43,929 nucleotides of DNA, taken from Asaia bogorensis. GTDB taxonomy: Bacteria; Pseudomonadota; Alphaproteobacteria; Acetobacterales; Acetobacteraceae. This document shows, in pieces, positions 16,235 to 28,966 of the stretch; positions within the stretch are counted from its first letter, which is position 1; each line of letters starts with the position of its first letter. The position numbers and the translations under genes are program-made. The notes under the pieces were generated by a model. That model had not been told where the DNA came from, made no database searches, and saw only the letters and a list, made by a program, of their open reading frames with translations. Location: assembly GCA_945868845.1 (NCBI GenBank), contig CAMBMS010000022.1:1-43929 (forward strand), written 5' to 3'.

Positions 16235-16905
16235 TACATGTTGGATTGGGTGGGGCGCGTGACCATCGATACGCCGCTTTCGATCCGGCATGGCGGCGCG
16301 CCAGACGCTGCGGCACCTGGTGCTAGTGTTTGCTGTCCTTCTCGGAAAAATAGGCGAAATCGAGGATGGCGGAGGAATAAAGGCAGGGATAATCGCAGAC
16401 GAGGTTCCGGTATTTTTTATAGCGTGAATTTTAGCGTGTGCCCGGCGGGACGCATATTAGAAAGTTCGGTATTTCCGGCTGCGCCGGGAATCAAGCGCGT
16501 GGAGAGCAAGGTGTATTTGGACTGTGTCGCCTTGAACGAACTGTGGGAGTGCCAGAGCTAATTGCCGAGCGGGGCGTTTCAGCGGCGGGCGTCGCGGGGT
16601 CGGGCTTTGCCGTCTTTATCGAGGTTAAAGATATTGTTGATGTTGATGCTGAGGCCGAATTTCTTCGGCATTGGGAGGTCAATGGGGGCGTTTTTTTTGC
16701 CGGGCCGAAATATTGCGAATAGGCTTATTGCGTGTCGTACGTGAGTCGTTGGTCGTGAAAGATCAGGAACGCGTGATGGTTCATGGCTTTCTGATCGTCG
16801 CGATGTCCTCACGGCTGATAGCTGCGGCAAGGTCGATGCCGGAGACTTCCCCGGCGAAGTCGGGGCGGTGGGGATCGCAGGGGCGGATGGAGGGGGTTAT
16901 GAAAT
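16235..16905 (-). pseudogene. TauD/TfdA-type dioxygenase pseudogene
   Basis: Several frames on this strand line up with the 2-oxoglutarate-dependent TauD/TfdA family in the correct order: PHRPDFAGEVSGIDLAAAIS, then MNHHAFLIFHDQRLT and AYSQYFGP, then KKFGLSININNIFNLDKDGK, then LWHSHSSFKATQSKYTLLST, ELSNMRPA, and finally YSSAILDFAYFSEKD with VPQRLARRHAGS. Between them are stops at the positions of conserved residues, a frameshift at a run of eight A's near 16690, and further shifts near 16420. The iron-binding H-x-D motif reads HSH, so one ligand is gone, and the C-terminal quarter with the second His is missing. AGGAG remains before the lost start. It followed the NTF2-like gene (stop 16911). 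Confidence 0.82.
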
Positions 16906-16910
16906 GTCTC

Positions 16911-17363
16911 CTAACGCGCCTTGACCGGGCGGTTGGCGTGGCTAGTTTGTGGCACGCCGCGATTGAGCGAGAGATGAGTGTGTACCCCTAGCCATTTGCC
17001 GTCGGTTTTGTGAAAGACCATGGTGGCGCGGCCGGGGCGGTCGAATTTTTCGCCGTTGGGATGAAAGCCAGTGCTGGTCCAGGGGGCAATCACCACGGCC
17101 ATGCTGACATCCGCCAGGACATGGGTGTTGGCGAGATCGAAGTGGAAATCCTCCGTGTGCGGCCAGACATTGTCCCATTGCTGCGCGATCCAGGCCTCTC
17201 GGTCCGGCAGCACATCGCGATGAGTGCCGAAGGCGAGAATGAGCGGGTGAAAGAGTGGGCGCGCGCTGGCGTAATCGACATCGCGGACATGGGCCGAGAA
17301 GGTCTCCAGCCAGTCCAAAAAAAATATCCGGGTTGTCCCATCAGCGTTTGGTAATTCGGCCAT
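16911..17363 (-). CDS. NTF2-like (SnoaL/DUF4440-type) protein
   Basis: A 150-residue single-domain protein. TRIFFLDWLETFSAHVRDVD forms the first helices, ARPLFHPLILAFGTHRDVLPDREAW the next, and the strands DVSMAVVIAPWTSTGFHPNG, PGRATMVFHKTDGKWLGVHTHLSL complete the cone-shaped NTF2 fold. Such proteins bind small ligands or act as steroid isomerase-like enzymes; nothing here fixes the function. ATG 17363 was chosen over an upstream start at 17402 because GAGGGG lies 10 bases before it. It was probably co-transcribed with the now dead dioxygenase downstream. It is divergent from the SDR gene, with about 90 bases between start codons. Confidence 0.8.
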   Translation of the reverse strand: MAELPNADGTTRIFFLDWLETFSAHVRDVDYASARPLFHPLILAFGTHRDVLPDREAWIAQQWDNVWPHTEDFHFDLANTHVLADVSMAVVIAPWTSTGFHPNGEKFDRPGRATMVFHKTDGKWLGVHTHLSLNRGVPQTSHANRPVKAR

Positions 17364-17453
17364 GTTCGCTGCCCCTCGACTTGCGCCAGCTTGTCTTCGC
17401 ACGCAGATTACGAAGGGAACGGGGAACCCGCAACGCGGGAATGCGGAGGGTCG

Positions 17454-18131
17454 ATGGCAACGGTAAAATCGGCGCTGATTGTGGGTGCCTCACGCGGGCT
17501 GGGGCTGGGGCTGGCCGGCGAACTGCAGACACGGGGATGGGCGATCACCGGAACGGAGCGCCGGCCATCGGCAGAATTGGCAGCGTTGGGGGCGGCCGTG
17601 ATATCCGACGTGGATGTTACGGTGCCGGCGCGGATCATGGCGCTGTGGCATAGATTGGATGGCCAGAAATTCGACTTGATCTTTCTGAATGCCGGCATCA
17701 TGGCCGGGCGCGGGGTGCCGGTGGGGGAGATAGCGGATTCGGATATCACGCGAGTGCTGTACACCAACGCCATTGCACCCATCCGCGCCGCCGATGCCCT
17801 GATCGGTTTGGCCGCGCCAGGGGCAACGATTGCGTTCATGACGTCGATCCTAGGTTCGATTGCGAATAACCTAGATGGGCGGATGGAACTGTATCGTGCA
17901 TCTAAGGCGATGTTGAATTCTCTGGCGCGGAGTTTTGCCGCGCGACATGTGGCGGCGGGATTTACCATCTTGTCGTTGCATCCGGGTGTGGTGCGGACGT
18001 CGATGGGCGGGCCGAGCGCGCCGTTGGATATTCCGACCAGTGTGCGCGGGCTGGCGGATGTTCTGGAACGCCGCGCAGGCACGAAAACGCATGTGTTTGT
18101 GGATTATCAGGACCGGGAGATCCTTTGGTGA
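17454..18131 (+). CDS. Short-chain dehydrogenase/reductase
   Basis: The 225-residue SDR starts ATVKSALIVGASRGLGLGLA with the TGxxxGxG-type nucleotide motif written GASRGLG. Other motifs are FDLIFLNAGIM (NAG), FMTSILGSI (catalytic Ser) and LYRASKAMLNSL (YxxxK catalytic pair). It is shorter than classical 250-residue SDRs and lacks much of the C-terminal substrate loop, like the csgA/YciK-like group. A GGAGGG site precedes the ATG. Its stop overlaps the hyuB ATG by one base (TGATG), so the two are translated in coupling, and an SDR-hyuB-hyuA operon is clear. The substrate is unknown. Confidence 0.9.
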   Translation: MATVKSALIVGASRGLGLGLAGELQTRGWAITGTERRPSAELAALGAAVISDVDVTVPARIMALWHRLDGQKFDLIFLNAGIMAGRGVPVGEIADSDITRVLYTNAIAPIRAADALIGLAAPGATIAFMTSILGSIANNLDGRMELYRASKAMLNSLARSFAARHVAAGFTILSLHPGVVRTSMGGPSAPLDIPTSVRGLADVLERRAGTKTHVFVDYQDREILW

Positions 18132-19780
18132 TGAGCATCGATCCGATTACAGTTTCAGTCGTGCAACACCGGCTACGCGCCATCGTCGAGGAAATGGGCG
18201 AGGCAATGCTGCGTACCGCCTATTCGCAAATTCTGAATTCGTCGCGTGATTTTTCTACTGCCATTTGCGACCTGGACGGGCGGTTGATCGCGCAGGCGGA
18301 GCATGTGCCAATTCATGTAGGTGCGCTGCCGTTTGCGGCGCGGTCGGTGAGCGCATTTTTTAAGGGTGATATTCATCCAGGGGATGTTTTTCTGTTGAAC
18401 GATCCGTATCATGGCGGCAATCATCTGCCCGACCTGACTGTATTTGTACCGATATTTGTGGGTGACGAAGCGCGGTTCTGGTCGATCAATCGGGCGCATC
18501 AATCCGATATCGGAGGGGCGACGCATGGAGCGTATAATGCGTCTGCTACCGATATCTGGCAGGAGGGGATCCGGGTGACGCCGCTGCGGTTGTACGATCG
18601 TGGCACGGTGCGCGCGGACGTGTTGAACATGATCGCCACAAATGTGCGTCATCCGCGTGATTTCCGGGGTGACCTTGCGGCGATGATTGGCTCGGCGCAT
18701 GTGGGGGAACGGCGGCTTCTGGTTCTGGCGGAGGAGTTTGGCTGGGATGTGACCTTGCCGGCCATCGAGGCGGTTCTGGATGGCGCAGAGCGGCAGGCGC
18801 GGGCGGTGATTTCGGAATGGCAGGACGGTGTTTATTTCGGCGAGGCCATGTTAGACGATGATGGGCACGGGACAGAGGATATTCATATCCGCGCCAAGAT
18901 CACCAAAACGGCCAGTGACCTGACGATCGATCTGTCCGATTCGCATGCTCAAGTGGTGGGATTTATTAACTCCTCGATTCCAAATACGTATTCTGCCGTA
19001 GTGGTGGCTATGTCATATTTGATGGATCCGCATACGCCGAAGAATGACGGGGCATTTCGTCCTATTACGGTGATTACCAAGCCGGGGACGATTGTGTGCC
19101 CTGATCCGGGGTTACCAGTGACATTGTGCACTAATCATTGCGGGCAAGAGATTTTAGAGGCGATTATCAAGGCGCTGGCTCCGGCGTGCCCGGAACGCGC
19201 GATGGCTGGATGGGGGCGGCGGTTTCGCATTGCCATCCAGGGCGTCGATCCTCGCAATGGAAAGAAATTTATCTGGCATATGTTCCAGGCGCGACCAGGT
19301 GGTGGTGGGTCCATTGCTGGCAATGGCTGGCCGGGGGCAGGGGAATGGCAAGCCGCGGGTGGAATTAAGTTTGGTAGCCTTGAAGTAACGGAAGTTCGGT
19401 TTCCGATGTTCTTTAGAAAGCATGAATTCCGCATGGGATCAGGAGGCGATGGAAAGTATCGCGGCGGGCCGGGGGGGACGTTGGAGTTCGTAGTGGAGAT
19501 TGCCGAACCGGCGAGGGCCAACACGGCGGGCGATGGAGCGCGCTATGGGGCGTGCGGGATATTGGGTGGGGAGGATGGGCTGCCGCATCTTTATACGCTG
19601 TTCTCCGCAGGCGCGCCGGTGCGTGTGTTGAAAACGAAGGAAACCGGGGTGGTGGTACGTCCGGGTGATGTGTTCGCAGTGGAATCGGGTGGCGGCGGTG
19701 GTTATGGCTCGCCGGCGGAGCATGATCCGGTTGCACGGGCGTGGGATATGGCCAATGGCTTCGCCGTGCGGGAGGGCTGA
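18131..19780 (+). CDS. hyuB: Hydantoinase B / oxoprolinase-type subunit (HyuB)
   Basis: The 549-residue protein is the B subunit of the ATP-dependent hydantoinase/5-oxoprolinase/acetone carboxylase superfamily. Recognisable segments are VQHRLRAIVEEMGEAMLRTA, FSTAICDLDGRLIAQAEHVP, GDVFLLNDPYHGGNHLPDLT and HQSDIGGATHGAYN at the N-terminus, and glycine-rich HEFRMGSGGDGKYRGGPGG and VESGGGGGYGSPAEHDP at the C-terminus. It acts with HyuA to open a cyclic amide (hydantoin, 5-oxoproline or a related ring) at the cost of ATP. Start ATG 18131 overlaps the SDR stop; hyuA starts 3 bases after its stop. Confidence 0.93.
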   Translation: MSIDPITVSVVQHRLRAIVEEMGEAMLRTAYSQILNSSRDFSTAICDLDGRLIAQAEHVPIHVGALPFAARSVSAFFKGDIHPGDVFLLNDPYHGGNHLPDLTVFVPIFVGDEARFWSINRAHQSDIGGATHGAYNASATDIWQEGIRVTPLRLYDRGTVRADVLNMIATNVRHPRDFRGDLAAMIGSAHVGERRLLVLAEEFGWDVTLPAIEAVLDGAERQARAVISEWQDGVYFGEAMLDDDGHGTEDIHIRAKITKTASDLTIDLSDSHAQVVGFINSSIPNTYSAVVVAMSYLMDPHTPKNDGAFRPITVITKPGTIVCPDPGLPVTLCTNHCGQEILEAIIKALAPACPERAMAGWGRRFRIAIQGVDPRNGKKFIWHMFQARPGGGGSIAGNGWPGAGEWQAAGGIKFGSLEVTEVRFPMFFRKHEFRMGSGGDGKYRGGPGGTLEFVVEIAEPARANTAGDGARYGACGILGGEDGLPHLYTLFSAGAPVRVLKTKETGVVVRPGDVFAVESGGGGGYGSPAEHDPVARAWDMANGFAVREG

Positions 19781-19783
19781 GCC

Positions 19784-21829
19784 ATGCTGCGGATTGGCAT
19801 CGATGTGGGTGGGACATTTACCGATCTGGTGGCGGTGGATCCGGCTGGTGTGTCGACGTTAGCTAAGTCGGCCTCCACGCCTCTGGACCCTTCGATTGGG
19901 GTGATGGATGGTTTGGGACAACTGGCGCAGGCACTGGAGCTTGATCTAGCGGGGTTGTTGGCACGGACGGACCGCATCGTGCATGGCACGACGGTGGCGA
20001 CAAATGCATTGCTGGAACATAAAGGGGCGAAGGTCGGATTGCTGACCACCGAGGGCCATCGCGATGTAATTGAGATGCGCGAGGGGCTGAAGGAGGATCG
20101 GTATAATTTACGCATGGCTCCGCCCGTACAACTGGTTCCGCGCGCGTTGCGATTGGGTGTGCGCGAACGGATGCGGGCCGATGGTCGTGTGGAGATTCCG
20201 TTGGATCAGGCGTCGGTGACAACTGCGATTGCGACGTTGACAGAAGCGGGGGTGGAGGCGGTAGCGGTTTGTTATCTGCATGCCTGGCGTGACGCGGCGC
20301 ATGAGCGGGAGACAGCGGAGGCAATCCGTGCGGCGATGCCGGGGGCGTATGTTTCGTTGTCCTCGGACGTGTTTCCGCAGATCAAGGAGTTCGATCGGGT
20401 TTCAACCACGGTGGTGAATGCGTATGTGGGGCCGAAGCTTTCTGCCTACTTGAATTTTTTGGCACGGCGGTTGCTGGAAGCTGGATATAAGGGGCCGGTG
20501 CTGATCATTCAGTCGCATGGGGGGGTGACTCCGGTGGCCGATGCCGCACGGATGGCGGCGGGTGGAGTTTTGTCCGGCCCGGCGGGCGGGGTCGCGGGCA
20601 GCTGTTATGCGGCGAGGTTGCTGGGTACGGCGAATTTGATTCCGTTTGATATGGGCGGGACGAGCACTGATATCTCACTGGTGGTTGATGGCGAGCCAAC
20701 ATTGGTGAGTGGGCGGTCCATTGGCGGGCATCGAGTGTCGTTGAACAGTCTTGATATCGTGACGCTGGGGGCGGGTGGTGGTTCCATTGCGCGCGTAGAT
20801 ACAGGCGGCATCTTGCATGTTGGGCCGGAGAGTGCAGGGGCCTTACCGGGGCCGGCTTGCTATGGGCGGGGGGGGACAGCACCGACGGTGACGGATGCGA
20901 ATCTTATTTTGGGATTTCTTGATCCGGAACATTTTTTGGGGGGACGGTCTCGGCTGGACCAAGCCGCGGCGGAGGGCGCGCTGGACAGGCTGGCGGCTGA
21001 TCTGGCGGTGGATCGGATTGCGGCGGCGGAAGGTGTGCATCGGGTGGTGAACACCAATATGGCGGAGGGGATTAGGCTGGTCTCCGTGCGGCGTGGGGTC
21101 GATCCGAGGCGGTTTGCGTTATTAAGTTTTGGCGGGGCGGCGGGGTTGCATGTGGTGGATGTGGCGCGGCAATTGAACTTGCAGCGGGTGATCGTGCCGC
21201 GCGTGGCGGCGGTCCTGTCAGCATGGGGAATGTTGGCAACGGATTTGCGGTTTGAGGTTTCACGCACGCATATTGGTGATGCGGGGGCGATGGATGGGCC
21301 ACGGGTCAAACGTCTGTTCGAGGAGATGGAGGCTGAGGGCAGGGCGCGGTTGCGGCAATCCTTCGATGGTCCCGTGCGTACCGAACGCAGTGTGGAAATG
21401 CGTTATGGCGAGCAGATATTTGAAATTTCCGTGGTACTAGAGGGGATAGATTGGGATATGGCTGATCTAATGGGGGAGATCGTGGAGCGGTTTCATCGGC
21501 GGCATGAGGAGCTTTATACCTATGCGCTGCGCGACCAGGATTCCGTGCTTGTGAATGCGCGTGTGGCGGTAATTGGCATGCTGCCCGATCTACCGCGTGA
21601 ACCGGAGCGAGTGGTGGGCAGCATGGCTGCGCCAGCGCGCCAGAGGCTAGTTTATCTGGGTGCATGGACGAAGGTGCCGGTTTATGAGTTTGACGAGCTG
21701 GCGCCAGGGCAATTCATTCAGGGACCGGCAATCGTGGAATCCGCGATGACGACAATCTTACTGCGGGCGGAGAACAGTGCGACCACGACGGCGCATGGCT
21801 GGCTGGATATCAGAATTCCGGCGGTTTAA
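19784..21829 (+). CDS. hyuA: Hydantoinase A / oxoprolinase-type ATPase subunit (HyuA)
   Basis: The 681-residue A subunit has an ASKHA-type ATP-binding fold. It starts MLRIGIDVGGTFTDLVAVDP (phosphate-1 loop), followed by RIVHGTTVATNALLEHKGAK, LSSDVFPQIKEFDRVSTTVV NAYVGP, and GGVLSGPAGGVAGSCYAA with IPFDMGGTSTDISLV (second phosphate loop). The C-terminal part carries the SerA-like barrel segments of the family. It works with HyuB, whose stop is three bases upstream; GGGAGGGCT gives the ribosome site. It ends two bases before the stop codon of ligA on the other strand. Confidence 0.94.
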   Translation: MLRIGIDVGGTFTDLVAVDPAGVSTLAKSASTPLDPSIGVMDGLGQLAQALELDLAGLLARTDRIVHGTTVATNALLEHKGAKVGLLTTEGHRDVIEMREGLKEDRYNLRMAPPVQLVPRALRLGVRERMRADGRVEIPLDQASVTTAIATLTEAGVEAVAVCYLHAWRDAAHERETAEAIRAAMPGAYVSLSSDVFPQIKEFDRVSTTVVNAYVGPKLSAYLNFLARRLLEAGYKGPVLIIQSHGGVTPVADAARMAAGGVLSGPAGGVAGSCYAARLLGTANLIPFDMGGTSTDISLVVDGEPTLVSGRSIGGHRVSLNSLDIVTLGAGGGSIARVDTGGILHVGPESAGALPGPACYGRGGTAPTVTDANLILGFLDPEHFLGGRSRLDQAAAEGALDRLAADLAVDRIAAAEGVHRVVNTNMAEGIRLVSVRRGVDPRRFALLSFGGAAGLHVVDVARQLNLQRVIVPRVAAVLSAWGMLATDLRFEVSRTHIGDAGAMDGPRVKRLFEEMEAEGRARLRQSFDGPVRTERSVEMRYGEQIFEISVVLEGIDWDMADLMGEIVERFHRRHEELYTYALRDQDSVLVNARVAVIGMLPDLPREPERVVGSMAAPARQRLVYLGAWTKVPVYEFDELAPGQFIQGPAIVESAMTTILLRAENSATTTAHGWLDIRIPAV

Positions 21830-21831
21830 AT

Positions 21832-25604
<3,773 letters not shown>

Positions 25605-25621
25605 GAAGTGTGCGTGCCGGG

Positions 25622-26515
25622 TTAGAAGATGGAGTTGAGGATGCGCGTCAGAAATCCCGGTTTTGCCGGTGGCGGGCTCATGCCTTCGATGGGACGCGCA
25701 TCGGCTGCTAACAGCATCTGGTTGTAGCTGTCGGCATACCATTCATTGCCCGGATAGTTATGGCCGAGCACGGCGGCGGTCTTCTTCGCCTGATCACGCA
25801 GGCCAAGAAGTAAATAAATTTCAGTCAAGCGATGCAGGGCTTCAGGAACATGGTTGGTGGTCTGGTATTCATCCACCACGCGCTGGAATCGCCCAACAGC
25901 GGCGGCATAGAGGTGTTGTTTTTCATACCAGCGTCCGACCGTCATTTCCCGGCCTGCCAGATGGTCGCGACAGAGATCGGTCTTGAGCCGTGCGTCGCGG
26001 GCATAGGCGCTGTCAGGGAAGCGGTTCAGAACTTCCAGCAGCGCGGTGATGGCTTCTTCGGTGGGTTTCTGATCGCGTTGCACGTCGGCGATCTGTTCAT
26101 AATAATTCAATGCGCGCAGGTAGTAGGCGTAGGAGATGTTGCGATGCGCAGGGTGCAGTTGGATGAAACGGTCAAGCGTGCCGATCGATTCCAAATACTG
26201 ATTTTGCAGATATTGCGTATAGCCCTGCATGAGCTGCGAACTGACCGCCCAGGAGGAGTAGGGGTAGGTCTGTTCGACCAGATCAAACATCAGGGTGGCG
26301 GCCTTGTAGCGTTTCGTGTTCAGGGCATCGACGCCGTTGTTGTAAAGTTCCTCCACAGCGATCTTGGTGGAGTCGACGCGTTCCTCCAGATCGGCAGCGC
26401 GTCCCGTCCAGCCGCGTACGGTGTCACAGGCACTGAGCAGGGTGCCCAGCAGCAGCAGGGCCGTCAGGGGTGGGATAGCACGGGCAAGTCTGTTGTGAGG
26501 CATGACGCCAAACAT
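25622..26515 (-). CDS. bamD: Outer membrane assembly lipoprotein BamD
   Basis: BamD holds the BAM beta-barrel assembly complex together at the inner face of the outer membrane. The protein has a lipoprotein signal (RAIPPLTALLLLGTLLSAC, lipobox LSAC), then TPR-like helices beginning AVEELYNNGVDALNTKRYKA and DLVEQTYPYSSWAVSSQLMQ, with YLRALNYYEQIADVQRDQKP and VGRWYEKQHLYAAAVGRFQR as family segments. Of three clustered starts I take ATG 26515, seven bases after AGGA; ATG 26503 is also possible. It is the first gene of the bamD-recN-ligA series, an order common in Rhodospirillales, where lpxC usually lies upstream. Here a peroxiredoxin lies upstream instead. Confidence 0.94.
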   Translation of the reverse strand: MFGVMPHNRLARAIPPLTALLLLGTLLSACDTVRGWTGRAADLEERVDSTKIAVEELYNNGVDALNTKRYKAATLMFDLVEQTYPYSSWAVSSQLMQGYTQYLQNQYLESIGTLDRFIQLHPAHRNISYAYYLRALNYYEQIADVQRDQKPTEEAITALLEVLNRFPDSAYARDARLKTDLCRDHLAGREMTVGRWYEKQHLYAAAVGRFQRVVDEYQTTNHVPEALHRLTEIYLLLGLRDQAKKTAAVLGHNYPGNEWYADSYNQMLLAADARPIEGMSPPPAKPGFLTRILNSIF

Positions 26516-26656
26516 CACCGAATCCTATCGCGAGCCGGGTTTATAGCACCCTGGGCGGTCATGACGAAGATGGGGGTGCCTGCTGGCAAACAAAGGGGTG
26601 CGGGGTGGTAGGCATGGCCCCCGCGACCCCCTTTGGCGCTCAGCGAAGAAGGCCCG

Positions 26657-27139
26657 TCAGACGTGTTTCAGCACATCCTCGGCGGAGGAGACGCCGAACT
26701 GCCCGGCGGGTTCTACCGCGATATGGGTGACCTTGCCGTCCTGGGCCACCAGGGCAAAACGCTGGCTGCGCGTGCCCATGCCACGGGCAATTAGGTCGAG
26801 TTCCAATCCGAGCGCCTTGGTGAGGGCGGCGGAGCCATCGGCCAGCATCGCCACCTTGCCGTCCGCGTTCTGGTCCTTGCCCCAGGCGCCCATGACAAAG
26901 GCGTCGTTGACGGCGATACAGGCGACGGTGTCCACGCCCTTCGCTTTGAAGGCGTCGGCGTTCTGCACGAAGCCCGGCAGGTGCTTGACGGAACAGGTGG
27001 GGGTGAAGGCCCCCGGTACCGCGAACAGCACCACTTTCTTGCCCTTGAAGATTTCGTCCGTGGAGGTTTCTTTCGGTCCATCCTTGGTGCCCTGCATCAG
27101 CTTCATGGACGGAATGGTATCACCAACCTTGATGGTCAT
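26657..27139 (-). CDS. Peroxiredoxin, Prx5/AhpC-TSA type
   Basis: A 160-residue thiol peroxidase of the Prx5 subfamily, in many bacteria reduced by glutaredoxin/glutathione. The peroxidatic Cys49 lies in VPGAFTPTCSVKHLPGF, the classic PxxxTxxC site. DTVACIAVNDAFVMGAWGKD and ARGMGTRSQRFALVAQDGKV (with the conserved Arg) complete the active site. No resolving Cys is visible near the C-terminus. It is transcribed away from the yqgE-type gene, which starts about 140 bases away. The interval to bamD holds no gene. Confidence 0.94.
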   Translation of the reverse strand: MTIKVGDTIPSMKLMQGTKDGPKETSTDEIFKGKKVVLFAVPGAFTPTCSVKHLPGFVQNADAFKAKGVDTVACIAVNDAFVMGAWGKDQNADGKVAMLADGSAALTKALGLELDLIARGMGTRSQRFALVAQDGKVTHIAVEPAGQFGVSSAEDVLKHV

Positions 27140-27280
27140 GAGCAGCCTCGCTCCCTTAGTGTTGTGTGTCGATATGTGTGTGCCGACCGATTGCCACTGG
27201 CCGAGACGGGAGTCCTAGCCGGAACCGCCCCCTGTGTCACGTGGCTTGCAGACTCCACGCCGAGGTTCCACATTTGCCGG

Positions 27281-27853
27281 ATGGAACAGGACGCCTCGGC
27301 GCATTCACTGACCGGGCAGTTGCTCATTGCCATGCCGGCAATGGAGGATCCAAATTTTGTCCAGAGCGTGGTCTATCTCTGTGCACACTCGGCCGATGGC
27401 GCAATGGGTATCGTCATCAACCGCCCGCTCCGTCGACCCAGTTTCGCCGAATTGCTCCGCCAGCTGGAGCTTTCGCCCGTCCCTCCGGTGCGCGACGTCC
27501 GCCTGATCGAGGGCGGCCCGGTGGAGCATGGCCGCGGTTTTGTCCTGCACAGCGCGGACTGGAGCGGGGAGGGCAGCCTGAAGGTGAACGCCCGCGTGGC
27601 GCTGACCGCCAGCCTTGATGTGCTGAAAGCTATCGCCGAAGGCGGCGGGCCGAAGGAAAGCGTCCTTGCTCTGGGCTATGCCGGCTGGGGGCCTGGGCAG
27701 CTCGATGCTGAGATGCAGCAGAACGCCTGGCTCTCCGTCGACGCCGATGAGGCGCTGGTGTTCGATGACGCGAACGACACCAAATGGAGACGCGCCCTCG
27801 CCACCATGAAGATCGATCCGATCCTTCTCTCCGGCACTGCTGGCCGTGCCTGA
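27281..27853 (+). CDS. YqgE/AlgH family protein
   Basis: The 190-residue protein belongs to UPF0301 (YqgE/AlgH). The N-terminus SLTGQLLIAMPAMEDPNFVQ SVVYLCAHSADGAMGIVINR is the family hallmark. It continues LIEGGPVEHGRGFVLHSADW and VLALGYAGWGPGQLDAEMQQNAWL. The biochemical function is unknown; the name AlgH comes from a proposed role in alginate regulation in Pseudomonas. ATG 27281 was selected because homologues start close to SLTGQLL; longer forms back to 26981 are shadows of the divergent peroxiredoxin gene. Confidence 0.93.
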   Translation: MEQDASAHSLTGQLLIAMPAMEDPNFVQSVVYLCAHSADGAMGIVINRPLRRPSFAELLRQLELSPVPPVRDVRLIEGGPVEHGRGFVLHSADWSGEGSLKVNARVALTASLDVLKAIAEGGGPKESVLALGYAGWGPGQLDAEMQQNAWLSVDADEALVFDDANDTKWRRALATMKIDPILLSGTAGRA

Positions 27854-28216
27854 GATTGATTTGTTTGCCCGTCGGGAGGGGATTTCACGGCAAACAGTCC
27901 GCAGGCTTATCCATTGATTTGTGTGTATCTTTAAGATGCCCGCGTCTCAATCTGCGGGATATTTTATAAATTGTGTCAGTTGGAATAAGTGCACCGCAGT
28001 CGGCACCACGCCAACCATGCCCCCACCCGAGAAAGCTGTCATGCCCGCCCTGGCAGGCATCCACTCAACGCCCTTGATGTTCTGCCCCGCCTGCGCGGGG
28101 GGCACGCTCCGGCCGACTATCCGCGCGTTACCGGCCTCCCCTATCCCCGTGCTGCCTATCGCCCCGCCGCCATTGGCCACCAATCCACTTTCTCTGGCTG
28201 CCCCACACCAGCAAGG
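27854..28216. other. Gene-poor interval with REP-like palindrome
   Basis: No intact gene is supported. It contains the REP-like palindrome at 28041-28060 and leads into the MFS relic. Frames in this stretch have no recognisable family match. Confidence 0.45.
28041..28060. repeat. REP-like palindrome, copy 2
   Basis: ATGCCCGCCCTGGCAGGCAT, preceded by GTC and followed by CCA, has the same GTCATGCCCGC...GGCATCCA frame as the copies at 12865 and 40348. It lies in a non-coding interval, as expected for extragenic palindromes. Confidence 0.6.
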
Positions 28217-28321
28217 TCAACGGCTCACCATAGGAAATGCCGTCTGTGCGGTCACCCCGATCGCCATGGTGACGAACAAAATTCCGACGATCCCCGACCC
28301 GTAATAAAACGGCACCCGCTG
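28217..28321 (-). pseudogene. MFS transporter N-terminal relic
   Basis: Thirty-four codons read QRVPFYYGSGIVGILFVTMA, then IGVTAQTAFPMVSR and a stop. This matches the first membrane helix of monocarboxylate-type MFS proteins (FYYGWVIVAVAFVTMAIGVxARTAFSLL). The next helices are absent, and no start codon precedes it in frame. It is a remnant of a deleted transporter. Confidence 0.6.
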
Positions 28322-28966
28322 CTCCCTAAAAAACCCTGGCTTGCATTTGGGCTAAGGTTTTATTTAGTCGGACATGACCCTGAGTAGTTTCTAGAATTCC
28401 GACTAGGCCCAGTACACGCGATGATAGACAATGAAACCATTCTTGATGTCTAAGGATTCGAATAAATAAGCCTGTACGCCCGATGGCGTCATCCGCGGGT
28501 ATTCCCGGATCAAATATCGACCGTCCAAGAAAAACCTCACTGGTTGGTACAACCCCTAAAAAATTGTTGAAAGCGTGACGAAATTTTTCGTAAACAAATC
28601 GAGAATACGATTGCACCATACCAAAATGGCATCTAAAGCGTGAGGATAGCTCACGAGAACCGCAAGTGTTTTGATGTCTCCGTGTGGGGCCTGGGGTGCC
28701 ATTACGCGCTCGAGATCTTCAGTGTTAAAGCCCGTGGTCGACTTATCTTAGATGTGACTACCCTGCTATTCAACAATCGTAAGTATAAATTTTTTCCTTA
28801 TTACGTTAAGAAAATATACCAAATTTAGAAATATTCTATAGTCGGGAGATCTATAACGCGTTGGATGATCTATAAACACTTCTCTATCCCGAGGGCGCAT
28901 GTTGTTGGTACAAAAGTTAGGATCTACCCAACATAACCCCCGTCTTCCACAACGCCCACAAATAAC
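28322..28966. other. AT-rich interval without recognisable genes
   Basis: The sequence is clearly richer in A and T than the flanks, especially from 28740 to 28920. A 97-codon minus-strand frame (28326-28619) is open but resembles nothing I know, and its composition does not favour coding. I see no RNA gene or terminator that I can defend. Confidence 0.4.

Noticed and set aside
28326-28619. 97-codon minus-strand ORF in the AT-rich interval
   Set aside because: No recognisable family, no ribosome-binding site, and composition unlike neighbouring genes.
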